Positions 27,401 through 35,527 of a stretch of DNA of 64,000 bases are shown here, one piece after another (position 1 is the stretch's first letter; each line of letters starts with the position of its first letter). The notes under the pieces were generated by a model that was not told the DNA's origin, searched no databases, and saw only the letters and a program-made list of their open reading frames with translations. Location: contig CM034531.1 in the NCBI GenBank assembly GCA_020002185.1, positions 49,533,629 to 49,597,628 of the forward strand, written 5' to 3'. The stretch is from Paraescarpia echinospica (lineage: Eukaryota > Annelida > Polychaeta > Sabellida > Siboglinidae). Position numbers and translations under genes: made by a program.

Positions 27401-30209
27401 AGGGCACGATATCCTGCGCGACGCCCTGATCCGCTTGTGGATAGAAATGCGTCCATTGAACGGTCCAACTGCCGTAATTCACACCGATCATGCACCAGGG
27501 TTCAGATCTCTTGTTGATGACAAGCTTCTACACCACCACAGAATGACGTTAGAAATTGGACAAGTCCAAAATCGCAATAAGAATCCTGTCAAAGAATTGG
27601 AAAATGAATTGCTTCGACAGGATCCTCTGACTAGAAAACTGTAACATTGTCTTTTGCTACAGCCTGCTTAAATGCACGCACTCGAACTCAAGGGTTGTTG
27701 GCCATAGAGATGTGGACACAAAGGGATAAGTTTTCCAATTGCCAGATACCTTTCAACGATCGAAAGTTGATCATGAAATAAAACAAATTCCGAATGGCCA
27801 ACCACTCAGCGAGAAATCTAAGGCACCAGTGGCGAAGGTTTCCAATACAGCTGTTTTGGAAGTAGGCGATTTGGTATACCTCCATAATGACTGCGACAAA
27901 TTGTGTGCATGAGATCATTACTTAGTTGTTTCAGTCTGTGGCCGTTGGTGTAATGTGAGGAATTTTTTTGGGGCTCAGTTGCGGAGCACGTCAAATTGAA
28001 TGAAAATGTCTGAGTGTTACAAAGTACCTTCCAGTGTTCAAAGAGTTCACCATTATTCCAAAAACAGCACACAACAGAACTCACGGATGATGAGAAAGAT
28101 CCACCGATTGAACCACTTGTGCAAACACAACCTCCTCTAATACCTTGTGAAATCTCATCACCAATTCGACAAGATGTTCCTGACCATGTGATATCATCTC
28201 CAATGTATGACACAGGTCAATCCAGACGTACACAGGACAGTCAGTCACCAATCAAGTGAATCTGGTCCTAATGACAACCTACAGAAACTAACGAGTCTCA
28301 GACATTCAACCCATAAGTGTCGTCCCCCATTGTGTGACTCACATTGCCAATACTTATCGAACTCAACATGTCAATAGGGACTGCTACGTGCACTGTAAAC
28401 AGCAGCTCTACACAACTGTGCTTATTTGTGTTACTGTCTTTGTGTTAGCTTTGTATATAATTAAGTAAACAATTAATCTATGGTACGGGAGGCATAAGGT
28501 TTTGGAAGAAAGAAAGAAGGTAGTCATGCCATAAGGTTTTGTGTGATTGCACTGTATTCTGTTCAATTATAAGTTTCATCACACTAGGAAGAAAGAAAGA
28601 AGGTAGTCACGCCATAAGGTTTTGTGTGATTGCACTGTATTCTGTTCAATTATAAGTTTCATCACACTAGGAAGAAAGAAAGAATGTAGTCCCGCCATAA
28701 GGTTTTGTGTGATTGCACTGTATTCTGTTCAATTATAAGTTTCATCACACTAGGAAGAAAGAAAGAATGTATTCCCGCCATAAGGTTTTGTGTGATTGCA
28801 CTGTATTCTGTTCAATTATAAGTTTCATCACACTAGGAAGAAAGAAAGAAGGTAGTCATGCCATAAGGTTTTGTGTGATTGCACTGTATTCTGTTCAATT
28901 ATAAGTTTCATCACACTAGGAAGAAAGAAAGAAGGTAGTCATGCCATAAGGTTTTGTGTGATTGCACTGTATTCTGTTCAATTATAAGTTTCGTCACACT
29001 AGGAAGAAAGAAAGAAGGTAGTCATGCCATAAGGTTTTGTGTGATTGCACTGTATTCTGTTCAATTATAAGTTTCATCACACTAGGAAGAAAGAAAGAAG
29101 GTAGTCACGCCATAAGGTTTTGTGTGATTGCACTGTATTCTGTTCAATTATAAGTTTCATCACACTAGGAAGAAAGAAAGAATGTAGTCCCACCATAAGG
29201 TTTTGTGTGATTGCACTGTATTCTGTTCAATTATAAGTTTCATCACACTAGGAAGAAAGAAAGAAGGTAGTCATGCCATAAGGTTTTCTGTGATTGCACT
29301 GTATTCTGTTCAATTATAAGTTTCATCACACTAGGAAGAAAGAAAGAACATAGTCCCGCCATAAGGTTTTGTGTGATTGCACTGTATTCTGTTCAATTAT
29401 AAGTTTCATCACACTAGGAAGAAAGAAAGAAGGTAGTCATGCCATAAGGTTTTGTGAGATTACACTGTATTCTGTTCAATTATAAGTTTCATCACACTGG
29501 GAACAAAGAAAGAAGGTAGTCACGCCAATATCAGATGTTTACTCTCTTTGGTACGTGATTGTTGACAGGTCTGCCCTTGGCTCGGCGCACTGCATGTGGA
29601 CAGCGGCCAATGGGCGTGGCCTGTGGCACCGCGCCATCTTGTCTCGCTTGTGTTTACTCCATTTGTTGAGTGATTAAACGTTCTGTTTGTTACCTGGAGT
29701 GTTTTGGACATTACTGCCGGACTACGGTCTTTACTAACTGGTGCCGTGTAATGCAGCCAGTTATAACAGTCTATAAAACAGCCAACAAACTCCACCAGCA
29801 TCGGTCACTGTTCACTTAAGAAAAAATATCATGAAATATTACAGATATTCTTGGCAAGTTAATTTCTGTGAAACACTGTTTATATTTTAATAATCAATGA
29901 TACTTACAACAGTTCTCTTTATTCATATAACGATGCAATGATAATGGTAGCAGTTTATGAAGCTTTAACCATTTTTTTCTTTTCGTATTACAATAATAAA
30001 CAAAAATGTCAAAAGAGTACAAGCAGTTTTTAATTTCAGTCACTATCTTTTCAAATCATTCCATTTTGGAATGTCAATGGAACAACTTATAAAAGTATAA
30101 CTAATATAATAAAACTTGAACTCACCCAAGAACTTTCATTTTGGGGCAGTGTTCGAGTGCACGGCACACAGTCAGCATGGATTCAGCTCCAAGTCCACAG
30201 GACTTCAAA
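9386..30209 (-). CDS. LRR protein gene, ribonuclease-inhibitor/NLR type (five exons visible)
   Basis: Five minus-strand exons can be joined without a stop: 30209-30126, 19322-19236, 14589-14506, 11580-11494 and 9469-9386. They are 84, 87, 84, 87 and 84 bp, and each enters with one base and leaves with two bases of a split codon. The joins give continuous leucine-rich repeats of alternating 28 and 29 residues: type A around CGIGAESM...[11 protein letters not shown] and type B around LSKNNISD...SMSSLHQL. This alternation is the signature of ribonuclease-inhibitor LRRs, found in NLR receptors and related proteins. One repeat per exon with constant phase favours growth by exon duplication. No NACHT, death-fold or other effector domain is visible, so calling it an NLR would be inference. 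The introns are about 2 to 11 kb and full of transposons. Both ends are missing. Confidence 0.8.
9470..11493. other. LRR-gene intron (about 2 kb)
   Basis: An AT-rich intron. It includes an (AAT)n tract near 9938-9980 that is partly self-complementary, and a short stretch at 10060-10250 dotted with GTAAAC/GTTTAC. No coding sequence was recognised. Confidence 0.5.
11494..11580 (-). CDS. LRR gene exon, type B repeat
   Basis: 87 bp. The acceptor is ATTTTGTAG and the donor GTCAGT. It encodes [20 protein letters not shown] followed by SMSSLQQI. When joined to the 14.5-kb exon it gives [12 protein letters not shown], a textbook LxxLxLxxNxL repeat. Confidence 0.82.
11875..12520. mobile_element. Possible hAT-like non-autonomous element or relic
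   Basis: CAGTGTTTCTCAAACTTTTT near 11878 resembles the terminal inverted repeat of many hAT transposons and their MITEs. The interior holds three diverged copies of a segment with AACACCAACAAGCTTC...GTGAATTA (12070-12310). I could not find a clear matching right end, so the limits are approximate. Confidence 0.35.
12906..13200 (+). pseudogene. LINE ORF1-like coiled-coil fragment
   Basis: It starts with an ATG at 12910 giving [19 protein letters not shown]. Across frameshifts and stops it continues with [10 protein letters not shown], then [12 protein letters not shown] and EQYSRRSR near 13130. A coiled coil ending in QYSRR is typical of L1-like and CR1-like ORF1 or N-terminal regions. It lies directly upstream of the RT fragment at 13240, so the two may be parts of one decayed element. 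Confidence 0.5.
13240..13780 (+). pseudogene. CR1-like LINE C-terminal fragment
   Basis: The frame at about 13255 reads [20 protein letters not shown]. The open frame from 13352 to 13780 then carries [31 protein letters not shown] and [14 protein letters not shown]. The family is the same as, or close to, that of the copy at 154-1261. The segment is intact to its stop, but the catalytic part is missing. Confidence 0.82.
13830..14240 (+). pseudogene. LINE endonuclease/RT relic
   Basis: Fragments in different frames read [12 protein letters not shown] near 13858, [10 protein letters not shown] near 13980, [11 protein letters not shown] near 14024 and [10 protein letters not shown] near 14140. 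These match in order the end of an AP-endonuclease domain and the start of an RT. Several frameshifts and a large internal deletion make it dead. Confidence 0.65.
14506..14589 (-). CDS. LRR gene exon, type A repeat
   Basis: 84 bp. The acceptor is TGTCTTTGCAG and the donor GTAAGT. It encodes [20 protein letters not shown] followed by CPKMKVL. It is highly similar to the exon at 30126-30209, and the surrounding intron is duplicated too (see 14500-16900). Confidence 0.83.
14755..14880. repeat. (CA)n microsatellite
   Basis: An imperfect CACACA/CACGCA tract inside the duplicated LRR intron. The counterpart at 30368-30420 is much shorter. Confidence 0.9.
16140..16680. repeat. Three-copy module (also 31725-32126 and 32575-33117)
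   Basis: About 540 bases, from ACATTGTTTTTTACTAATGT to TTTAAGTGGGCACCCCA, occur three times. Copy 31725-32126 lacks an internal piece just before CACGTGTTTTGACCAAG. Copy 32575-33117 is complete and stops where the 326-bp satellite begins. Confidence 0.88.
16901..18187. repeat. Direct repeat pair of about 145 bp with non-coding spacer
   Basis: Bases 16901-17045 (GGCTCAGCACACTGTCAG ... ACATGCTGGTCGATT) recur at 18048-18187 with few changes. The roughly 1-kb spacer holds no recognisable gene. The arrangement could be a decayed element with terminal direct repeats, or a local duplication. Confidence 0.7.
18757..18900 (-). mobile_element. tRNA-derived SINE, degraded
   Basis: It shares AACTTGCCCAAGG-like and CACCACTGCACTCCAC segments with the SINE at 8769-8890, in the same order and orientation. 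The B-box is mutated. Confidence 0.6.
19236..19322 (-). CDS. LRR gene exon, type B repeat
   Basis: 87 bp. The acceptor is ATTTTGCAG and the donor GTAAGT. It encodes [20 protein letters not shown] followed by CMSSLHQL. It joins to the 14.5-kb exon as HQLHLQYCGIG and to the 30.2-kb exon as [12 protein letters not shown], keeping the LRR register. Confidence 0.83.
19560..19855. repeat. 57-bp minisatellite, about 5 copies
   Basis: The unit contains GTATCCATGTTGTCAACAGATAG and GGCATAGTGGATAAGC. The copies differ at a few positions. Confidence 0.92.
19860..20450 (-). pseudogene. L2/CR1-like LINE RT C-terminal fragment
   Basis: The minus-strand frame 20291-20085 reads [20 protein letters not shown], then [14 protein letters not shown] and [10 protein letters not shown] blocks. 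It belongs to the same family as the copy at 4440-5570 (SVVKTIATVVSSRLVYCNSL). The upstream part (near 20330) has HIRDLRRIC, and the downstream part (19990-19870) is a decayed C-terminus. Confidence 0.8.
20620..20770. repeat. Tandem repeat of about 48 bp, 3 copies
   Basis: The unit includes GTCATGAGTTGGGCTGGGAT and GTGAGATTGAGCTGCCTT. Confidence 0.85.
21120..21620. repeat. Compound microsatellite within a degenerate ~180-bp repeat
   Basis: Three diverged copies contain TTGAA...CAAATATAA...TTTCAATAGCA and TGTTTTTGTA. They carry (GTCC)n at 21388-21412, (GTCT)n and (GTAT)n at 21436-21470. Confidence 0.85.
21605..21780. mobile_element. Probable non-autonomous element with a GC hairpin
   Basis: GGGGGCACATGCCCCC near 21636 is a perfect inverted repeat. 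It is followed by a run rich in GTGCCCCC-like motifs. Such GGGGGCA...TGCCCCC segments are common in invertebrate interspersed repeats. The boundaries are not defined. Confidence 0.4.
21956..22170 (+). repeat. 5' LTR of gypsy-like element
   Basis: About 215 bp, shared with 29523-29741 with roughly 16 substitutions and one short indel counted by eye. The shared block runs from CGCCAATATCAGATGTTTAC to CTTACTAACTGG-like sequence. Just after it, TGGTGGCAGCGC at 22173 could be a tRNA primer-binding site. Classical TG...CA ends are not obvious, and the exact termini are uncertain by a few bases. Confidence 0.8.
22330..23190 (+). pseudogene. gag-like region of the gypsy element
   Basis: The open frame around 22600-22977 reads [20 protein letters not shown], then [16 protein letters not shown] and a helical C-terminus, typical of retrotransposon capsid. 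Near 23100, [20 protein letters not shown] is a variant zinc knuckle (C-x2-C-x4-H, then a distal C). Frameshifts break the region into pieces. Confidence 0.7.
23231..23680 (+). pseudogene. Retropepsin-like protease region
   Basis: [14 protein letters not shown] near 23360 has the catalytic D-S-G motif of retroviral-type aspartic proteases. A TAA at 23429-23431 and a further stop near 23500 interrupt it. The downstream frame continues with [17 protein letters not shown], the second hydrophobic block (ILAGTPF) of the fold. Confidence 0.8.
24007..24955 (+). pseudogene. Gypsy-type reverse transcriptase
   Basis: The frame at 24007 carries [16 protein letters not shown] near 24375, [16 protein letters not shown] near 24425 and the catalytic QIADDLYV at residues 235-242 (I-A-D-D). 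Near 24790 the reading frame should switch. The alternative frame gives [20 protein letters not shown], the conserved block after the catalytic loop, then [15 protein letters not shown] to about 24952. The element's sequence then stops, before the rest of the RT thumb and RNase H. Many substitutions in the palm suggest it is inactive. Confidence 0.85.
25276..25725 (+). CDS. LINE N-terminal ORF: signal-like leader, 2A-like motif, PHD-type finger
   Basis: The first residues ([20 protein letters not shown]) form a hydrophobic segment like a signal peptide. Residues 62-70 are GDIQTNPGP, which fits the 2A ribosome-skipping consensus D-x-E/Q-x-N-P-G-P, preceded by the hydrophobic LAILALFLS as in active 2A peptides. 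Residues about 78-130 hold a Cys/His cluster (CGFC...CCDEC...WYHW...C...WLCCKC) of the C4HC3 PHD type. By analogy with 2A-bearing CR1-like elements, the ribosome would release the leader and continue with PHD-endonuclease-RT. The frame ends early because of a frameshift near 25690. Confidence 0.78.
   Translation: MFQESLFVLLFILATNRFLTQSFDAPETDSINGIYSFNSSHLMWPKPKSNKTLAILALFLSGDIQTNPGPRQLPIYPCGFCELAVSWSPNEQAVCCDECSVWYHWSYLEMCTKDYSLLQCTNVQWLCCKCQTLNVSSFTFRSFKISPSI
25890..26748 (+). pseudogene. AP endonuclease domain of the embedded LINE
   Basis: The frame from 25890 reads [20 protein letters not shown], then [11 protein letters not shown] (the catalytic Glu), [10 protein letters not shown] and [15 protein letters not shown] (GDFN). 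After a frame change near 26355, frame 1 gives [10 protein letters not shown] and ISDHDIIV (the SDH motif). These are the ordered motifs of LINE apurinic/apyrimidinic endonucleases. The LINE part ends at HIPSK (26748). Confidence 0.85.
26749..27930 (+). pseudogene. Gypsy-type integrase
   Basis: The gypsy sequence resumes in frame as [21 protein letters not shown] (split here by the LINE join), the linker before integrase. The open frame 26958-27644 includes [20 protein letters not shown] (first catalytic Asp), [10 protein letters not shown] (second Asp) and [12 protein letters not shown] (the Glu region). The downstream frame has [16 protein letters not shown] near 27860, the C-terminal DNA-binding module. 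An in-frame stop and small shifts are present. Confidence 0.82.
27931..28488 (+). other. Gypsy element 3' internal region
   Basis: The end of the integrase C-terminus ([13 protein letters not shown] near 27950) is followed by a Pro/Thr-rich tail to about 28258. Untranslated sequence then reaches the tandem repeat. There is no envelope-like gene. Confidence 0.55.
28490..29522 (+). repeat. 83-bp tandem repeat carrying a polypurine tract, about 12 copies
   Basis: The unit contains GGAAGAAAGAAAGAAGGTAG, then CCATAAGGTTTTGTGTGATT and TTCAATTATAAGTTTCATCA. Successive starts are 83 bp apart (28587, 28670, 28753). The last copy is cut at CACGCC, exactly where the 3' LTR begins. Each unit therefore repeats the purine-rich segment expected just upstream of a 3' LTR. 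Confidence 0.93.
29523..29741 (+). repeat. 3' LTR of gypsy-like element
   Basis: It pairs with 21956-22170. It is followed by GTGCC, while the 5' copy is preceded by GCGCC. This could be a 5-bp target-site duplication with one change, though the exact LTR ends are not certain. Confidence 0.8.
29742..30125. other. LRR-gene intron, nothing recognised
   Basis: AT-rich sequence between the 3' LTR and the LRR exon. I see no gene or repeat in it. Confidence 0.5.
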
Positions 30210-32335
30210 CTGCAAAGACACATTGTAAAGACATTGTTGTAATAATAATAATGGAATTACTTCTTTACCGCCAATAACCTTGGAAGAGCTGAGGTCATTG
30301 GCACAACAAATCCAAAGGATTAAGTGTTCTCATTGTGATGTACAGAGCAAAAGTCATCAACTGACATGCACGCATGCACGCGCACACATGCATGCACACA
30401 CACAGGCACACACAAAAGAAACCAGACTGTTTATATTAAATGTAAACTTAAAACTGCCCTAAAATGCACTACTTGATCAGAATAGATGCTAAGAGAAAAC
30501 AAAGAAACATGAATTGCTTTTTTAGCTTATAACTGTTTTATTTAACAAGTTGAATGCATAATTTTATCTGTGTAATAGCATATTTACCCAACTGATATAA
30601 TCACACTGGGAGGTGTTTATTACACTTGATAAATTTCCAACAAAGGGCAGATTATAGCAAGCACAAAGGATGACCGCAGGCCATTATGTAAAGGTGATAC
30701 AGTCGTTTGTTTCTCCTTTGGGCTGCTGGACACTCCTGAAGTTAGGAGACCAAGTTTAATTGGCATTAACACACGAAAAAAATATTGCCACAACTATTAG
30801 GGTTGGAGCGAGTTCAATCGCTTGGCAAGCTCACTGCAGGCATGTAGATATGACCAGTTGCACAAAGAGTGAATGTGCATCAATGCACATTTATGATAGA
30901 ATTTGCTTGATGAAAAACAATTTTTAAATATGTATTACCAAGGAAGAGCCAAATAAAGTGCCATGTGCAAAGTATCGGGAAATAAAGCTGCTCTGGTGAT
31001 TATTTTCATAAATGGCGAAAACGTGTAATACCCAGGTTGCTCTGATTCCCTGATATTGTGAGACCCTCTGATTTACGTATAAATATCCTACATTGTCCTA
31101 CAAAACCTTTGTGACTGATGAAGAAATGCAGATCAGACATCCAGAGAGAGCCGACCAACATCTATCAGTTCAGCTGATTGAGTAATGGAGAGCCACGTCA
31201 TGGTACCGCCTATATACACTCATATGATAAATGTAAAGCAGAATCCGAGCTCACATTGCAGCCATAGGGGGGGGGCCACATGGTTTATTGAACACTTCCT
31301 AAACACAATACTGAAGTTATCATGTTCAAACAAATAAATAATATGACACAATGAAAACTTGCATTACTTTTTTAACTATGGTAGTATTATATGAAACTGG
31401 ATTTATTCCTGGTCATGTTCACTCTGTGTTCAGGAAGTCAGTTCCTGATCAATACATATCCCACCCTGTTAATTTATCCCAAAATACACATTATGATACC
31501 ACTGTAACCAGGTAACCAAATTAAATAGGTATTATGCTACAGGAACAACCACTGACACTACTCCTCATCATCTCCATGTCATTTTGCATCTACCTGCAGG
31601 TACTGATGTACTAGTGAAAAAACTCCCTCACTCGATAAGATCACGATTGCTTATTTTCTCACAATATCCACATTTAGATAACATAGTAACCATTTTACCC
31701 AATAACATTGCTTTTTTACTAATGTAAGCCAGCAGTTTAGACACCTACACATGTTTATAGTTATGGTGTAGCATGTGTTGATAAGCTAATTAAGATTAAG
31801 TGTATCATTAAGATGATACATCTTAATGGACATTCTAACATCACTACCAGCCACTAATCACGTGTTTTGACCAAGAAGTGGTACAGCAGCTGTATGCTAG
31901 GATGGCTCGGGTTTCACACAACAAGGAGACATTTATTTTGGTGAATGTCTACTTGTTAAATAATACTTTAAAAATATTATTTCCCTATTATAATTGTATC
32001 ACATTATAAGATGGAATACTGTCCATCATTTGACCTAAACTTGGATGGTTATTTTAAAGCAATTATTTAGTTATAAGGGTTTTCACTATATGTACAAATG
32101 CTTTAAGTGGGCACCCCAGGATGCTACAGTTGACCCCACTGTATGTCTGTAAACAGTAGAGGTCTTAATGAGTTTTAGGATGCCTGCATCCAGCAGGTGG
32201 TACAACTTGCAGAGTGTACAGTTTTAATCATGTTTAGTCACGTCCAATGTTTCGTATGATGATGTTAAATCCACACTCAGTTAATATGCAAAACTGTGCA
32301 TTTAGCAACATAATGTTTTCTACTAAGCTATGCAG
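30120..32335. repeat. Segmental duplication, copy 2 (with 14500-16900)
   Basis: The second copy of the LRR-exon plus intron block. It is followed from 32575 by a further partial copy (the 16140-16680 module). Bases 32336-32574 show nothing recognisable. Confidence 0.9.
30126..30209 (-). CDS. LRR gene exon, type A repeat (first visible)
   Basis: 84 bp. The acceptor is TGTCTTTGCAG and the donor GTGAGT. It encodes [20 protein letters not shown] followed by CPKMKVL. Upstream exons should lie at higher coordinates, but none was found before the satellite and gap 1. Confidence 0.83.
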
Positions 32336-33116
32336 TCAGTATCAGAAACTACCCAGTGACCACAAATGTGGTCATCATTAATCATCCTATGGGGCTAGAT
32401 GGGTAGGGTGTGGGGCATATTCCAAGGAGATAGACACTTAAAAACAAGTTAATTGGGAGCCACACCAGATTGTAAACACTGACCAAGTGTTTGGTTCAGT
32501 CATATAATATACCATTGGTATACTGAGTAGTGAATTATAATTTTGTTACAATATCCAAATTTAGATAAAATAATAAACATGTTACCAAACTACATTGTTT
32601 TTTACTAATGTAAAGTTGCAGTCTAGACACCTACACATGTTCATAGTTATGGTGTAAGATGTGTTGATAAGCTAATTAAGATTAAGTATATCATTAAGAT
32701 GATACATTTTAATTGACATTGTAATGTCGCTACCAGCCACAATATGGCAGCACTATATGCTAAGTAATTGCTGGATATTGTTATATTATTGTATTATTAT
32801 AATTAAACTTAGATTACTAAATAAATTACTGAGATAAACTACTTCCAGAGACACTGGTCACGTGTTTTGACCAAGAAGTGGTACAGCAGCTGTATGCTAG
32901 GATGGCTCGGGTTTCACACAACAAGGAGACATTTATTTTGGTGAATGTCTACTTGTTAAATAATACTTTAACAATATTATTTCCCTATTATAATTGTATC
33001 ACATTATAAGATGGAATACTGTCCATCATTTGACCTAAACTTGGATGGTTATTTTAAAGCAATTATTTAGTTATAAGGGTTTTCACTATATGTACAAATG
33101 CTTTAAGTGGGCACCC

Positions 33117-35527
33117 CAAACTTACGTGACGGAGATGAAAGGGTAATATACATTCACCTTTGCGGTTAATCTAGTTATATGTGTAGCTTGATATCAGTCT
33201 AGCCTTCGTGAAGATTTGAAACATGCAAGACATCAATTTGGGGTAAGACCACATTGCCGATCCGTCCGCGCAAAGAGTGCACTTGAAAATACCGTTTTGG
33301 TGTGATATGCGTGAATTTTTTTCGATCACTTTGTGATGGGACACGTTTGTTTCGAGAATACTGAATGTACTACTGCATTAGACAAGATAAAACATCAAAT
33401 GGGAATGAGTTTTCACACCTATAACTTACGTACTATTTTCTTGTAACTTACGTGACGGAGATGAAAGGGTAACATACATTCCCCTTTGCGGTTAATCTAG
33501 TTATATGTGTAGCTTGATATCAGTCTAGCCTTCGTGAAGATTTGTAACATGCAGGACATCAATTTGGGGTAAGACCACATTACTGATCCGTCCGCGCAAA
33601 GAGTGCACTTGAAAATACCGTTTTGATGTGATATGCGTGAATTTTTTCGATCACTTTGTGATGGGACACGTTTGTTTCGAGAATACTGAATGTACTACTG
33701 CATTAGACAAGATAAAACATCAAATGGGAATGAGTTTTCACACCTATAACTTACGTACTATGTTCTTGTAACTTATTTGACGGAGATGAAAGGGTAACAT
33801 ACATTCCCCTTTGCGGTTAATCTAGTTATATGTGTAGCTTGATATCAGTCTAGCCTTCGTGAAGATTTGTAACATGCAGGACATCAATTTGGGGTAAGAC
33901 CACATTACTGATCCGTCCGCGCAAAGAGTGCACTTGAAAATACCGTTTTGGTGTGATATGCGTTAATTTTTTTCGATCAATTTGTGATGGGACACGTTTG
34001 TTTCGAGAATACTGAATGTACTCCTGCATTAGACAAGATAAAACATCAAATGGGAATGAGTTTTCACACCAAAAACTTACGTAATATGTTCTTGTAACTT
34101 ACGTGACGGAGATGAAAGGGTAACATACATTCCCCTTTGCGGTTAATCTAGTTATATGTGAAGCTTGATATCAGTCTAGCCTTCTTGAAGATTTCTAACA
34201 TGCAAGACATGAATTTTGGGTAAGACCACATTGCTGATCCGTCCGCGCAAAGAGTGCACTTGAAAATACCGTTTTGGTGTGATATGCGTGAATTTTGTTC
34301 GATCACTTTGTGATGGGACACGTTTGTTTCGAGAATACTGGATGTACTACTGCATTAGACAAGATAAAACATCAAATGGGAATGAGTTTTCACACCTATA
34401 ACTTACGTACTATTTTCTTGTAACTTACGTGACGGAGATGAAAGGGTAACATACATTCCCCTTTGCGGTTATTCTAGTAATATGTGTAGCTTGATATCAG
34501 TCTAACCTTCGTGAAGATTTGTAACATGCAGGACATCAATTTGGGGTAAGACCACATTACTGATCCGTCCGCGCAAAGAGTGCACTTGAAAATACCGTTT
34601 TGGTGTGATATGCGTGAATTTGTTTCGATCACTTTCTGATGGGACACGTTTGTTTCGAGAATACTGAATGTACTACTGCATTAGACAAGATAAAACATCA
34701 AATGGGAATGAGTTTTCACACCTATAACTTACGTACTATGTTCTTGTAACTTATTTGACGGAGATGAAAGGGTAACATACATTCCCCTTTGCGGTTAATC
34801 TAGTTATATGTGTAGCTTGATATCAGTCTAGCCTTCGTGAAGATTTGTAACATGCAGGACATCAATTTGGGGTAAGACCACATTACTGATCGGTCCGCGC
34901 AGAGTGCACTTGAAAATACCGTTTTGGTGTGATATGCGTGAATTTTGTTTGATCACTTTGTGATGGGACACGTTTGTTTCGAGAATACTGAATGTACTAC
35001 TGCATTAGACAAGATAAAACATCAAATGGGAATGAGTTTTCACATCTATAACTTACGTACTATTTTCTTGTAAATTACGAGACGGAGATGAAAGGGTAAC
35101 ATACATTCACCTTTGCGGTTAATCTAGTAATATGTGTAGCTTGATATCAGTCTAGCCTTCATGAAGATTTGTAACATGCAAGACATCAATTTGGGGTAAG
35201 ACCACATTACTGATCCGTCCGCGCAAAGAGTGCACTTGAAAATACCGTTTTGGTGTGATATGCGTGAATTTTTTTCGATCACTTTGTGATGGGACACGTT
35301 TGTTTCGAGAATACTGGATGTACTACTGCAATAGACAAGATAAAACATCAAATGGGAATGAGTTTTCACACCTATAACTTACGTACTATTTTCTAGTAAC
35401 TTACGTGACGGAGATGAAAGGGTAACATACATTCCCCTTTGCGGTTAATCTAGTTATATGTGAAGCTTGATATCAGTCTAGCCTTCGTGAAGATTTGTAA
35501 CATGCAGGACATCAATTTGGGGTAAGA
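33117..35527. repeat. Satellite of about 326 bp, more than 7 copies
   Basis: Unit landmarks are TTACGTGACGGAGATGAAAG, GATATCAGTCTAGCCTTC, GATCCGTCCGCGCAAAGAGT and GTGATGGGACACGTTTGTTT. Starts at 33128, 33454 and 33779 give a period of 325-326. The copies are very similar. The array runs into gap 1, so its real length is unknown. Confidence 0.95.

Larger units (their letters stand above)
21956..29741 (+). mobile_element. Ty3/gypsy-like LTR retrotransposon, degenerate and chimeric
   Basis: The order is LTR, gag, protease, reverse transcriptase, [LINE fragment], integrase, tandem repeat, LTR. The integrase and RT blocks match a gypsy-related family widespread in marine invertebrates. At least three coding breaks are visible: stops in the protease region and a frameshift in RT. 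Between about 24955 and 26748 the RT thumb and RNase H are missing and a CR1-like LINE front replaces them. The LTR divergence of roughly 7-8 percent by eye means an old insertion. The element sits inside the largest visible LRR-gene intron, on the opposite strand to that gene. Confidence 0.85.

Noticed and set aside
28490..29522. A CRISPR array, from regular repeats with spacer-like variation
   Set aside because: The units are contiguous 83-bp copies with no unique spacers, in a eukaryotic LTR element. No cas genes are present.
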